Positions 18,366-27,829 of a stretch of 64,000 nucleotides of DNA are shown one piece after another (position 1 is the stretch's first letter; each line of letters opens with the position of its first letter). Below the pieces are notes generated by a model, which was not told where the DNA came from, made no database searches, and was given only the letters and a program-made list of their open reading frames with translations. A program made the translations under genes and the position numbers. Origin of the DNA: Nostoc foliaceum FACHB-393 (lineage in GTDB: Bacteria; Cyanobacteriota; Cyanobacteriia; Cyanobacteriales; Nostocaceae). The stretch is from NCBI RefSeq assembly GCF_014698505.1, contig NZ_JACJTD010000015.1, positions 62,001 to 126,000 on the forward strand, in the 5' to 3' direction.

Positions 18366-21300
18366 ATGAAAGAAAGACAAAAAATCACTAAATTTAACGG
18401 AATATCAAAGTGGTTATCTAACTCAGTTAGTGAATCTGAAGATAAGTGGTACACACATCGTCTGCTCAAAGAAGATAAAAGCCAACGAGATATAATTTTC
18501 AATGAATTAATATTAATCGTTCAAAAAGCCCATGAAGATGCTCGATATCGTCTTCGTAAATTAGCAGGAAATTCTCTCGCTCCATTTGGAGATTTTTCAG
18601 AAAGCGATCCAAGCGATGGCTATCCTGAGCGTCTTCATAATCAGACGCTCAAAGGTTATTTTGGAGAGATATTTGCAGGAATTATTGCTGAAAATTTTGC
18701 TCCTTTTGGGCAAGATAACTGGGAAGTTCCCGCTTTTCTCTTTCGATTCCACCCAGTTGCGTTTCAGCATTTAGAATTTCTAAAGCAAACTGGAGAAACT
18801 GCAAAGCCACAACCTGGACGTACAGGTGATGATTGTCTTGCTTTTCGGCGTAATAGTAAAGGAGTAATTATTGCTTCTTTAATTTGCGAAGCAAAATGCA
18901 CAGCCAATCATGACACAAACATGATATCTGAAGCACATATAAAAGCAAATAAATCAAGTGGATATCCAGTTGATATTCCACAACTTATTGATATTTTGCA
19001 AGATTATAATGATGATTTTTCTTTAAACTGGAAAAATGCTCTACAAGTTTTACAGCTAAAGGTAAAGCTAAACAAAGTTGATAAAAACTATGAGAGTTGT
19101 TATTTAATTAGTTACATATGTGGTCAACATCCTGTCAAAAAGCTAACTTGGCTCTCTCCTAAGAAAGTACACGAAAAATATACAGTAGAAAGAAGACTTG
19201 AAGCAGTAGAAATTCATCTTCATGAAGTTGAAAATATTGTTAAAACTGTCTATATCCAGCAGAAAGTTTCTACACTTTCAACGGATATTCCTGCTCAGAC
19301 AGTTCAACAACCAGATGATACAGAGGTTGCAAAAGCAAACTCTGATGTCATAGTAGAAGAGGAAGTTCTGCAAAATGAGATGACTCAACCAAGTAACGAA
19401 GTCATTGCTTTAGCGACAGAACTACAAAATAGTCTGGCAGGTAGCAGGCTAACACCAGCAATTGCAAAACTTTATAGCCAACATACCAGGCTTCGCGCAG
19501 GAGAAGATGGGTTAACTGGGTGGCGAGAAGACGAAGCAGGTGAAAGATTAAATGACGCTGTGCGCCTTATTGAGGCTGCATTTATCCAGCGAGAAGCTGA
19601 AGATACTAACTGGCGTAATGGAATGCTACGGGCTGGTGAATTATTTGAATGGCTATCTCATCCCCGACTCAAGCTGGATCTTTTACCAATTCGTTTACTT
19701 GCAGCAGCTGTGTATGAACTTGCTGGTTATCCTGCTAGGGCTACGGGTTTACTTAATCAAGATGTAAGTGAGGGAATAGAGTCAGAAATTCTACGTTGTT
19801 TGCTAAAAGCTGATTTTCCCAGTTTATTGCAACGACTTACAGAATATTGGGCAACTGTAACATCATCAAATTTTCAAACTGAAACAAGTCTTTTTTGGGA
19901 TGACACTGATACAGCTGCTGACAGATTTAACAAGTTGATTGTTAAAGAAACTGCTAGTTCTTTAGGAATTTTATGTGCAAAAATGCGCTGGGGAAATGAA
20001 CCAAGATTAGAAAAAGCTATTGAGAAACTTTCTAACATTGCTAAGGTACTTCTTCATGGACATGATACTTATTCTTGGCTTCTAGGAAAATTGTGTGCTG
20101 AAGTTACGTCTATATATATACAAACTTCTCTACGGCATCATCTAGAATTAATTTCTCAGATGATTACTCCAAATGGTAGAAATTTCTTGGAGCGTTATTT
20201 ACGCCAAAGTTATCAAAATCGTAAAGTTTTAGCATGGCGTTCTCAAATTTGTGGAATCGAACGACTAGCAACAGCAGAATCATTTGCGCTTTGTACTCCT
20301 ACAGGTTCAGGAAAAACAACGATAGCTGAAATTGCCATTCTACAAAGTTTGTTTTTTGAAACTAAAAATTTTAACAACTTGAGTAGCTCTGCTCCCTTAG
20401 CAATTTACTTAGTGCCAAGCAAAGCACTTGCAACAGAAGTAGAATCAAATCTTTCTCGTGTTTTAAAACGTAGTACTAATAACAATGTGATAGTTACAGG
20501 TTTATACGGAGGTACTGATTGGGGGCCAACAGATGTATGGCTGACATCAGAACAGCCAACAGTTTTAATTTGCACTTATGAAAAAGCAGAAGCTTTGATG
20601 AAATTTTTAGGGACTCTATTTATCCGTAGAGTGTCGCTTATTGTACTCGACGAAGCTCATGCAGTTAAATTTGATGGTGCTAAAGATTCTTTGCAAAAAG
20701 CTGAAAATAGATCCTTACGTTTAGAGTCATTAGGGGCAAGACTGTTTACTTATGTAGAACAAAACCATAGCCGAATTATTGCACTATCTGCTGTTGCATC
20801 GGAAATAGAAGATGCATTAGCCGGATGGATAGAAAATAAAACCAACACTAGCCCAGCAAAGACAAATTACAGGAGTACACGCCAATTGATAGGCAGTCTT
20901 GAATGCCTACCAGGAAGAGGATTTAGAATAAGCTATGACTTACTAGATGGTAGAGGGTTAGAATTTCAAGAAGGAGGACAAGCTGACACACCTTTCATTC
21001 CACGTCCTTTCCCAGTATATCCCCCTGCTGGTGAATTAGAAACTGAAAAAAGTCCTGGAAAGCGTCTTCGCCCTCATCTTTTCTGGGCTGCTATGCACTT
21101 GGCATCTCCAGATGATAAAGAACAAAAAAGAGCAGTACTGATTTCAATAACACAGAAAATTGACGGATATGCTCAAGACTTTCTTGATCTTTTAAATAAA
21201 GAATGGGAAAACATATCAAAGCCTTTATTCTTTCAACCACCTTCAGAACCAAAAAAGGTTGAGATTTGGAATAAGTGTTTGCGTTCTTGTGAGGACTATT

Positions 21301-23075
21301 TTGGTACTAAGTCCCGTGAGTATCAGTTACTAGAAAAAGGAATTGTAGTACATCACGGAAAAATGCCTGGTTTGATGGCTAGATTACTGGTTGATGTAAT
21401 AAATGCACGGATTGTACATTTAGTATTGGCAACCTCTACTCTTTCCGAAGGTGTCAATTTACCTTTTGAGACTGTGCTAATTCCCAACTTACAACGTTGG
21501 TCAAATAATGATAACAGGTATAGAGATATCAATTCTCGTGAATTTGGTAATTTAGTTGGACGGGCTGGAAGACCTGGATTTGGAACAGAAGGGCGTAGCT
21601 TAGTTGTTTTACCTGCAATAGAATCTATAGAGCAAATAAAAGATAGAAATGAAAAACAGAAGTTAACCAAAATTCGTAATCAATATCGTTCACTTGTAAA
21701 TGATTTAACGATCCAAGAGAACCCAAGTAATAAAATTTATAATTCCCAAAGCCCTTTAGCCCAATTGCTGCTTCATTTAGAAGAACAATGGCGGCGTATT
21801 TTTATTCCTAATTCAGAAGGTATTTTCCTAACCTGGCTAGAGTTAACAGGAAACAATCGTACTGAAAATAAGCTTTATGACGATAATTTTATAAGCTGGC
21901 TGGAACAAACTGCGCCGCTTTCTTATAGCAATAATCTTTCTGAGGCAGAATCATCAGCTATTGAAACTTTAGATTCGCTCGATAGCATTTTACTGTCTGC
22001 AATTGTTGAAATTGAACAGCTAGCAGCTAAAGATTTAAACTCTAATGAATTGGAGGAGCATCTGCAAAAAATTTGGCAACGAAGCTTTGCTCATTATGCT
22101 AGCCTCGAACAAGAAAGATTAGAAAATTTATTTATTAGGCGAGGTAAGGCACTAAAAAGAGAAATTTATAAAGATTTGTCACAGCGTCGGCGCTTGTATC
22201 GTACTAGTTTACCACCACGTGATGGAAATCAGCTTTTAAATCTCTATCCAAGACTTAAAGAACAATTAGCAGTAGGTGGAAATTATGCCATTTGGACGGT
22301 AGAAGAACGCTTTAATTATATTCAAAATATAATTAGTAATTTAACCAGTTTATCGAAGTTCAAACTGAGTGACACGTCAGGAAACGTTACTTGGAATGAA
22401 ATATTATGCTGGTGGCTTGAGCATGATACAGCATCTAAAAAACCTAAAGCAAGCCAAATTTCCAAATGGCATTCATATATTAGTCAAAATTTTGGATATC
22501 GATTTAACTGGGGGTTAGGAAGCATTATTGCACTTGCAATCGATGAAGCTTTTGGTGGTGAGTTAGTTGAATCATCATTGGAAAACTGGTCACAAACTGG
22601 GCTACCTTGGATTGTTTTCTGGATGAAAGAACTTATTGTATGGGGAACTTTAGACCCAGTAGCCGCATACTTACTTGCTAAAGTAGAAGATGTAACAACT
22701 CGTAAACAAGCTGAAGAATTAGCGCAAACTTACTATCACTACATTAGCGAAAGAGAATCGGAACCAAATGAGTATCTTAATGCAGTGAATATCAAAAATT
22801 GGGTAGAACAATCATTTTCCAGTGTTGATTTACCAAGTCCCAAACCCCCTAACCGAATTAATGTCAATTTGCTGAAAGATTTCAGTAAGGCTCCAAGTAA
22901 AAATTGGAGAGTAGTACCAGTAGAAATTGGGGATGATATTCAATGGTTTGATTTAGCAGGATTTCCACTCGCAATTTGCCAAAAACCTGAAAAGTGGCAG
23001 TCTGATTTTCTAAATACCTATGACTTCATGCTAGATGCGGAAAATCGATTTGTTTCATCAAGGGCTTACGTTTGA
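18366..23075 (+). CDS. Fused HamA-like nuclease and HamB-like Ski2-type helicase (single-chain Hachiman-like defence protein)
   Basis: The 1569-residue protein has three parts. Residues 1-300 resemble HamA/DUF1837: GYFGEIFAG with E101, TGDDCLAF with D155/D156 and CEAKC with E175 and K177 give a PD-(D/E)XK nuclease pattern. Residues 330-620 are helical and unassigned. Residues 630-1090 are a DExH helicase with Walker A CTPTGSGKTT (G647-T651), DEAH at 762-765, motif III ALSAVAS, motif V ATSTLSEGVNLPFE near 1022 and motif VI GRAGRPGFG at 1065. Residues 1100-1569 are unassigned. In Hachiman, HamA and HamB are separate proteins that sense and degrade damaged or phage DNA. All motifs look intact. 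The 3' end overlaps the convergent P450 gene by 10 bp. The gene is AT-richer than its neighbours. Confidence 0.85.
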   Translation: MKERQKITKFNGISKWLSNSVSESEDKWYTHRLLKEDKSQRDIIFNELILIVQKAHEDARYRLRKLAGNSLAPFGDFSESDPSDGYPERLHNQTLKGYFGEIFAGIIAENFAPFGQDNWEVPAFLFRFHPVAFQHLEFLKQTGETAKPQPGRTGDDCLAFRRNSKGVIIASLICEAKCTANHDTNMISEAHIKANKSSGYPVDIPQLIDILQDYNDDFSLNWKNALQVLQLKVKLNKVDKNYESCYLISYICGQHPVKKLTWLSPKKVHEKYTVERRLEAVEIHLHEVENIVKTVYIQQKVSTLSTDIPAQTVQQPDDTEVAKANSDVIVEEEVLQNEMTQPSNEVIALATELQNSLAGSRLTPAIAKLYSQHTRLRAGEDGLTGWREDEAGERLNDAVRLIEAAFIQREAEDTNWRNGMLRAGELFEWLSHPRLKLDLLPIRLLAAAVYELAGYPARATGLLNQDVSEGIESEILRCLLKADFPSLLQRLTEYWATVTSSNFQTETSLFWDDTDTAADRFNKLIVKETASSLGILCAKMRWGNEPRLEKAIEKLSNIAKVLLHGHDTYSWLLGKLCAEVTSIYIQTSLRHHLELISQMITPNGRNFLERYLRQSYQNRKVLAWRSQICGIERLATAESFALCTPTGSGKTTIAEIAILQSLFFETKNFNNLSSSAPLAIYLVPSKALATEVESNLSRVLKRSTNNNVIVTGLYGGTDWGPTDVWLTSEQPTVLICTYEKAEALMKFLGTLFIRRVSLIVLDEAHAVKFDGAKDSLQKAENRSLRLESLGARLFTYVEQNHSRIIALSAVASEIEDALAGWIENKTNTSPAKTNYRSTRQLIGSLECLPGRGFRISYDLLDGRGLEFQEGGQADTPFIPRPFPVYPPAGELETEKSPGKRLRPHLFWAAMHLASPDDKEQKRAVLISITQKIDGYAQDFLDLLNKEWENISKPLFFQPPSEPKKVEIWNKCLRSCEDYFGTKSREYQLLEKGIVVHHGKMPGLMARLLVDVINARIVHLVLATSTLSEGVNLPFETVLIPNLQRWSNNDNRYRDINSREFGNLVGRAGRPGFGTEGRSLVVLPAIESIEQIKDRNEKQKLTKIRNQYRSLVNDLTIQENPSNKIYNSQSPLAQLLLHLEEQWRRIFIPNSEGIFLTWLELTGNNRTENKLYDDNFISWLEQTAPLSYSNNLSEAESSAIETLDSLDSILLSAIVEIEQLAAKDLNSNELEEHLQKIWQRSFAHYASLEQERLENLFIRRGKALKREIYKDLSQRRRLYRTSLPPRDGNQLLNLYPRLKEQLAVGGNYAIWTVEERFNYIQNIISNLTSLSKFKLSDTSGNVTWNEILCWWLEHDTASKKPKASQISKWHSYISQNFGYRFNWGLGSIIALAIDEAFGGELVESSLENWSQTGLPWIVFWMKELIVWGTLDPVAAYLLAKVEDVTTRKQAEELAQTYYHYISERESEPNEYLNAVNIKNWVEQSFSSVDLPSPKPPNRINVNLLKDFSKAPSKNWRVVPVEIGDDIQWFDLAGFPLAICQKPEKWQSDFLNTYDFMLDAENRFVSSRAYV

Positions 23076-24427
23076 TTCTGCAAAGGATGTTTTATCACCA
23101 AAGGCTCAATATATGCTTCTAAAGTATCTTTAACTTTAGAAGGTTGACGAACTGGAGCGATCGCAGAATAATCCGGTTTTACTGTCCAGTCGTAATGGCG
23201 AAGCAGTGTGGAAAGCACGATTTTCATTTCCATTTGGGCAAATTCCATGCCTAAACATCTGTGCGAACCATGACCAAAACCCATTAGTGCTAAAGGATGT
23301 TTCTTATCTTCTTCACGAGGTGGTGCAAAGCGATCGGGGTCAAAGCGATCGGGATCAGTATACAGTTCTGGTAGACGGTGAGTCAACATCGGCGAGATAG
23401 TCACAAACCAACCCGCTGGGATGCGATACCCTGCATACTCAATATCTTTAAGAACGCCACGATTATAGGCATACACCGGGGGATAGAGCCTTTCTGCTTC
23501 TTTGAGGACGTTGGTTAAATCTGGAAGTTGTTTGAGATAGGACAGATTAAGGGGATTATTTCCCACAACTGCTAATTGTTCTTGGCGCAGTCGCGATCGC
23601 CATTCTGGATGATTACCTAGTTCAAATATTACCCAACTCAGTAAAGAAGCTGTTGTCTCATGTCCAGCAAATAGCAATAGCAATGCTTCGTTGATTATCT
23701 GTGCTTCGCTCAATTTATTCCCGTCTTCATCAACAGCTGCTAGCAGTAATCCCAAAACATCTTTTGATTCTTCTAAGTTACCTTGCTCGATACGCTGTGC
23801 GATCGCTTCATGCAAGAAAGCCACTAACTTAGCCCTAGCATTTTGACCGCGACCATATAAAGTAAAAGGGACATTCCATTTCAATATCGCCATACTGCTC
23901 TCTAGCAGTTGTGTAAACCACTGACTAGTTTGCTCAACTTCGCTCTTATTCTGACTTCCCAGGAAGAGGCGAGTAGCAACCATCAGGGTAAGCTGGCGGA
24001 AACTAGAATTTAAGGGAATCGTTCTTTGTCCCCAATCTTTGAGGAAGTCTTGCACAATATTTTGGATGGTGTCGAAATATGTAGCGATCGCTTTTCCGTG
24101 AAATGCTGGATACATTAAGCGACGAGTGAGGCGATGTTCTTCCCCATCTTGTAATAAAATATTGTTGCCAAATGTTGGTTCTAAGAAATACCACCCGATC
24201 CGTGACGACATGTGTTCCGCCTGTTCCACCAGCACCAGTCGATTAGCATCAGGGCCAATTAAATAAGCACGTTTACGTCCCATGACGCTCGTCTTAAAAA
24301 CGGAACCATGCTGCTGGAATCGTCGCCATACAAACAGGTCTAAATCCCGAAATATTTCCCAAGTCTCCCCTAAAATGGGCAAGCCATAGCTACCAGGCAT
24401 TTCTTCGGCTGATTTTAGTTGCCGCAT
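23066..24427 (-). CDS. Cytochrome P450, CYP120-like
   Basis: The 453-residue soluble P450 begins PGSYGLPILGETWEIFRD, as in CYP120A1 of Synechocystis, a retinoic-acid hydroxylase. The I-helix motif is AGHETTASLL, the K-helix ExxR is EAER in VLKEAERLYPP, the PERF-like motif is FDPDRFAPP and the haem loop is FGHGSHRCLGMEFA. No membrane anchor is present. It lies 76 bp downstream of a Rieske oxygenase gene on the same strand and probably shares its promoter, which faces a TetR regulator. A hydrophobic terpenoid or retinoid substrate is an inference from the subfamily. Confidence 0.9.
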   Translation of the reverse strand: MRQLKSAEEMPGSYGLPILGETWEIFRDLDLFVWRRFQQHGSVFKTSVMGRKRAYLIGPDANRLVLVEQAEHMSSRIGWYFLEPTFGNNILLQDGEEHRLTRRLMYPAFHGKAIATYFDTIQNIVQDFLKDWGQRTIPLNSSFRQLTLMVATRLFLGSQNKSEVEQTSQWFTQLLESSMAILKWNVPFTLYGRGQNARAKLVAFLHEAIAQRIEQGNLEESKDVLGLLLAAVDEDGNKLSEAQIINEALLLLFAGHETTASLLSWVIFELGNHPEWRSRLRQEQLAVVGNNPLNLSYLKQLPDLTNVLKEAERLYPPVYAYNRGVLKDIEYAGYRIPAGWFVTISPMLTHRLPELYTDPDRFDPDRFAPPREEDKKHPLALMGFGHGSHRCLGMEFAQMEMKIVLSTLLRHYDWTVKPDYSAIAPVRQPSKVKDTLEAYIEPLVIKHPLQNQT

Positions 24428-24503
24428 ATTTGAGTACCTCCAGCAGGAATTAGCTACAGTATCTACTTAATTGTAAAGCGGAGTTAGGTTTTGCAAATCT
24501 AAA

Positions 24504-25457
24504 TTACCAATCGCGGTAGAGTTTTTCTGCGTAGAACATAATCTCTTCATTTGGCAGTCTAATTTTTGGTTTTTGCCGAGGATACAAGCTCTCAACTGCA
24601 CCTGTATCCTGTTCAATAACTGTGGCTGCTGCTTGTAAAACTGAGTTTTTAAATAGGAATTTCATCAAAGGATTGACGACTTTGGCATACATCAAAATAA
24701 ACGTCTTAGTTATTTTTTCTGTTTCCGGGTAGAGAATATGAATTTGAGCAATATCACCAATAGGTGTTTTCGCAAAAAAAGCTGTAGTTGAAGGAAAAGC
24801 GTATTCTAGTCTGTTAGTAAGAGTTTTAGGGAAGATTCCCAAAACAGGATTTTTGAAAATTTCTCCTAGGGTGTTGTTGTCTCTCTTCAGTTCTTGTTTG
24901 ACTGTGGCATAGTATCCTTTTTCTTCAAAAGAGCTTACATGACAATATGTAATTTTAAATAATTCTTTATGAGTACCATTTTGGTGGTTATAGTCATAGT
25001 TAACCATCAGATTAGTCAAAAAATCACCTTGAATACTTTTATCCCCAGTTACTCCGATGAACTCGTAATCATCGACAATTTTATGATGCAAATCTGGGAT
25101 GGGCAATCTTGGCTCAAATCCAGCATAAGTCCAGATGCAATCATCGCTAATAATTAACTCTAACGGTTTGGTAATTGGCTGAGTGTCTTTTTTATCTCCT
25201 TGCTGTAGTCTGCCTTGTCCATCAAATTCTAGTGCATGAAAAGGGCAAGTAATAGTATCTCTTTCTTGACAAACCCAGCCGTCTGATAAGGGTGCTTGCA
25301 TATGCGGACAGATGTTATCAAGGGCAAACACTTCGCCTTTTTGGTTTTGCCAAATGACATAATCCTGTCCATTTAATGTGATTTTATTAGGTTTATTCAC
25401 TTCTAATATAGATTTGTGAGCGATTAACCAAGGCGCACCAGGTAAAATTGGTTCCAT
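24504..25457 (-). CDS. Rieske [2Fe-2S] non-haem iron oxygenase
   Basis: The 317-residue protein has an N-terminal Rieske domain (CPHMQAPLSDGWVC and CPFHALEFDG, giving the C-x-H and C-x2-H ligands) and a C-terminal catalytic-type domain of the oxygenase alpha-subunit class, with NYDYNHQNGTH as a possible iron-ligand region. ATG 25457 is preceded by GGAGG with four-base spacing and is clearly the start; a longer frame reaching 25547 is not needed. It resembles ring-hydroxylating or carotenoid/aldehyde-modifying Rieske enzymes, but I cannot name the substrate. The P450 gene follows directly. Confidence 0.87.
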   Translation of the reverse strand: MEPILPGAPWLIAHKSILEVNKPNKITLNGQDYVIWQNQKGEVFALDNICPHMQAPLSDGWVCQERDTITCPFHALEFDGQGRLQQGDKKDTQPITKPLELIISDDCIWTYAGFEPRLPIPDLHHKIVDDYEFIGVTGDKSIQGDFLTNLMVNYDYNHQNGTHKELFKITYCHVSSFEEKGYYATVKQELKRDNNTLGEIFKNPVLGIFPKTLTNRLEYAFPSTTAFFAKTPIGDIAQIHILYPETEKITKTFILMYAKVVNPLMKFLFKNSVLQAAATVIEQDTGAVESLYPRQKPKIRLPNEEIMFYAEKLYRDW

Positions 25458-25684
25458 TTTTCCTCCAAAATATTGATAATTTCTTGAAAAATCGCTAGAT
25501 GAGTTAGTAAAAGTCACACAATCTTGAAACTTAAAAGTTGTAGACAAGCTAGTGTCGCCTGTCCTACATCACTCTTTTGAATGCAAATAGGGATAATTAA
25601 AGTCTTGTCTGCAATGGATGAACTAACACTACCGGGCATTTGCTCGGCTCACTTTGGTTATTGCATTGCTGAATTGTGTAAATA

Positions 25685-25707
25685 ACTAACTAATTTTTTA
25701 GTTAATA
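25685..25707. promoter_or_regulatory. Putative TetR operator, site 1
   Basis: ACTAACTAATTTTTTAGTTAATA contains the inverted repeat TTAACTAA-like arms flanking an A/T core. A near copy lies 60 bp away. Both are in the divergent spacer between the Rieske gene and the TetR gene. Confidence 0.65.
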
Positions 25708-25744
25708 GATATTAATTTAATAAATTTCATCTTCTATGTCAACT

Positions 25745-25766
25745 ACTAACCAATTTTTAGTTAATA
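25745..25766. promoter_or_regulatory. Putative TetR operator, site 2
   Basis: ACTAACCAATTTTTAGTTAA followed by TA repeats site 1 with one substitution and one fewer T. It ends 27 bp before the TetR start codon, a position suited to autorepression. Confidence 0.65.
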
Positions 25767-25792
25767 TATTTTCGTTATGATGATGGAGCAAC

Positions 25793-26449
25793 GTGGGTCG
25801 TTCAACGCAGTCAAAATTCTCAGCTAAAAAGCCGCGTCAGGTGCGCGATGCAGAAGCGACAAAAAAGCAGATTCTCGATGCGGCGGAAGCGGAGTTTGCC
25901 AGAAATGGACTTCAAGGGGCGCGAACAGAAGCGATCGCTAGAGGTGCAGGTGTCACTACAGCGATGATTTACTACTATTTCCAGAGCAAGGAAGGGCTAT
26001 ATGAAGCTGTTCTGCAACGTCCGGCGGTAGAGATGCACGAAGGGTTTGAGCAGCTAAATCTGGATCAGTTCCCACCAGAGGAGGCGTTGAAGGTGCTTGT
26101 CAAAGGAGCGATCGCTTATGAAGCTGCTCACCCGCACAGAGGGATGCTTTGGTTTCAAGAAGCCAACCAAAACCAGGGAAAGTATTTTAAACAGGGGAAT
26201 TGGCAAGAAAATTTTAGCTATCTCATCAAGATTTTAGAGCGGGGGATGGCTGAGGGTTGTTTCCGTCAGATTGATCCATTTCTCACCACTCTGCATATTA
26301 TTGGGGTTTGTAATTTATACTTCAACGCTTACGAAAATATCAAGCATACTAGACCCGATTTGCAATTACTGAGTCCAGAAATGATTGAGCAGCATACTCA
26401 AGCAGCAGTTAATTTTATTTTGGCTGGTGTGCGACGTATTGGGGATTAG
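25793..26449 (+). CDS. TetR/AcrR family transcriptional regulator
   Basis: The 218-residue protein has a TetR helix-turn-helix at about residues 25-70 (KKQILDAAEAEFARNGLQG, EAIARGAGVTTAMIYYYFQSKEGLYEAVL) and a helical ligand-binding domain. The start is GTG 25793 with GGAG four bases upstream. It is divergent from the Rieske/P450 genes and faces the paired sites at 25685-25707 and 25745-25766, so it is likely to repress that pair and itself. The inducer is unknown. Confidence 0.92.
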   Translation: MGRSTQSKFSAKKPRQVRDAEATKKQILDAAEAEFARNGLQGARTEAIARGAGVTTAMIYYYFQSKEGLYEAVLQRPAVEMHEGFEQLNLDQFPPEEALKVLVKGAIAYEAAHPHRGMLWFQEANQNQGKYFKQGNWQENFSYLIKILERGMAEGCFRQIDPFLTTLHIIGVCNLYFNAYENIKHTRPDLQLLSPEMIEQHTQAAVNFILAGVRRIGD

Positions 26450-26469
26450 AGATTGAATATCGGGAAAAT

Positions 26470-26498
26470 GCGTAGGCGTAGCCCGCCGTAGGTATCGC
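26470..26498. repeat. Palindromic GCGTAGGCGTAGCCC-type repeat, copy 2
   Basis: A 29-bp diverged copy of the repeat at 17876-17905 in the opposite orientation, located between the TetR gene and the antitoxin gene. Confidence 0.65.
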
Positions 26499-26576
26499 GT
26501 GCCAAAGCGTCATAATAAAAAACTAGAGGAAGTAACTGACTTTCTCTTTCTCTCCATTAAAAATAAGAGTAACAAG

Positions 26577-26816
26577 ATGAATGCTCATAAAGTAGAGGCT
26601 GTTTTAAGTGAAGATGGAACTTTAATACTGCGGGGCTTACCTTTTCATGCAGGGGATGCTGTGGAGGTAATTATTCTCGAAGTTAAAACTCCACAGCCTC
26701 AAGAAGCACCACCTAGCCAGTTAAAAACCAATCTTTATCCAATGCGCGGGAAACTACTCCGTTATGATGACCCAACAGAACCCGTCGCTTTGTCAGATTG
26801 GGAATTCTTGCAATGA
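26577..26816 (+). CDS. Antitoxin of a VapBC-like pair
   Basis: About 79 residues from ATG 26577: KVEAVLSEDGTLILRGLPFHAGDAVEVIIL is a beta-rich antitoxin N-terminus, and the C-terminal MRGKLLRYDDPTEPVALSDWEFLQ is the toxin-binding tail. The stop codon overlaps the start of the PIN toxin in an ATGA junction, which implies translational coupling. Upstream in-frame codons to 26499 are not conserved-looking. Confidence 0.8.
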   Translation: MNAHKVEAVLSEDGTLILRGLPFHAGDAVEVIILEVKTPQPQEAPPSQLKTNLYPMRGKLLRYDDPTEPVALSDWEFLQ

Positions 26817-27202
26817 TTATACTTGATACACATATCTGGATTTGGTGGGTTGACGATAACGAGCGATTAACTAAAAAACATCGGGAATATATAGAAGAAT
26901 ATCAATCTCAGGGTTTAGGAGTAAGTATTGTTTCTTGTTGGGAGGTTGCCAAATTAGTCGAAAAAAATCGACTGGTTTTTTCTTGTTCAGTTAATGAATG
27001 GCTGGAAACAGCTTTGGCTTATCCCGGAATACAGCTATTAAATTTGACGCTGCCGATAGTGGTTAATTCAACTCAATTAAGCGGATTTCATAGCGACCCT
27101 TTTGACCAAATTATTGTAGCTACAGCTATAAATTATGCGTGTCCTTTGTTAACCGTTGATACGAAAATCCTTAATTATTCTGGTGTGCTAACGCTTTCAT
27201 AA
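26813..27202 (+). CDS. vapC: PIN-domain toxin, VapC family
   Basis: The 129-residue protein begins MIILDTHIWIWWV, placing the first acidic metal ligand at D5. VSCWEVAKLVEKNRL supplies the conserved glutamate, and DPFDQIIVATAINYACPLLTVDTKIL gives the later aspartates, completing the PIN RNase site. VapC toxins cleave tRNA or rRNA when the antitoxin is lost. The ATG overlaps the antitoxin stop by four bases. Confidence 0.9.
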   Translation: MIILDTHIWIWWVDDNERLTKKHREYIEEYQSQGLGVSIVSCWEVAKLVEKNRLVFSCSVNEWLETALAYPGIQLLNLTLPIVVNSTQLSGFHSDPFDQIIVATAINYACPLLTVDTKILNYSGVLTLS

Positions 27203-27408
27203 ACACTTTTACCTTGTATTGGCTATTGATGAAGATGAAGCTTGACTTACTAAAAGGGCATTGAGTTCAACTAAGTTGCCCACTGACCAGATATTCGGTA
27301 CGTCTTCTCGTCGTTCACATAGAATTCACGAAAAGTATAGGAAGAATACTGTTGAATATCAAACCTAGTACTAGATAAGATTAATACGTTAACTTAAGAG
27401 TATTACTA

Positions 27409-27615
27409 ATGAGTAACAATAATGACAAGAATCCAGCAGAAGCAGCAGGTTATGCAGCAGCAGGCGCAGCAGCAGGCGCGGGTGTTGCAGCGACAGTAGG
27501 GGGCATGGGTTTAGCTGTAGGTGGTACAGCCGTAGCTATTGGTGCTGCTCCTGTTATAGCCGCAGGTGCAGTTGTAGGGCTAGCAGCTTATGGGTTGAAA
27601 AAAATCTTCGGTTAA
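27409..27615 (+). CDS. Small Ala/Gly-rich glycine-zipper membrane protein
   Basis: The 68-residue product has a polar N-terminus (MSNNNDKNPAEAAGY) then about 50 residues dominated by Ala, Gly and Val with GxxxG-like spacing, ending in LKKIFG. It could insert as one or two helices or oligomerise like glycine-zipper peptides; it also looks like a bacteriocin-type or pore-forming peptide. I do not recognise a named family. A strong terminator follows 36 bp downstream, so it is a monocistronic unit. Confidence 0.7.
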   Translation: MSNNNDKNPAEAAGYAAAGAAAGAGVAATVGGMGLAVGGTAVAIGAAPVIAAGAVVGLAAYGLKKIFG

Positions 27616-27650
27616 TAAGTCTTAAACAGTAGTTAAAATTTGTTAAAAGT

Positions 27651-27680
27651 AAAACCGCTCAGAGGTATCTGGGCGGTTTT
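27651..27680 (+). terminator. Rho-independent terminator
   Basis: A 13-bp stem (AAAACCGCTCAGA / TCTGGGCGGTTTT, one G-T pair) with a 4-nt loop is followed by GTTTTT. It ends the small Ala/Gly gene transcript. Confidence 0.88.
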
Positions 27681-27829
27681 GTTTTTACTATTATCACTTT
27701 TCATGTTGTGTTTTTCGTCTGGTAAACGAATAGTTAAAATTGCCATTTTTGTTTAGATCCTAATAACTTATTCGGGTTTTAAGATTGATAAGTTAGGAAA
27801 TAAAAATTCGGCATTTTGGAAATCTTTAA

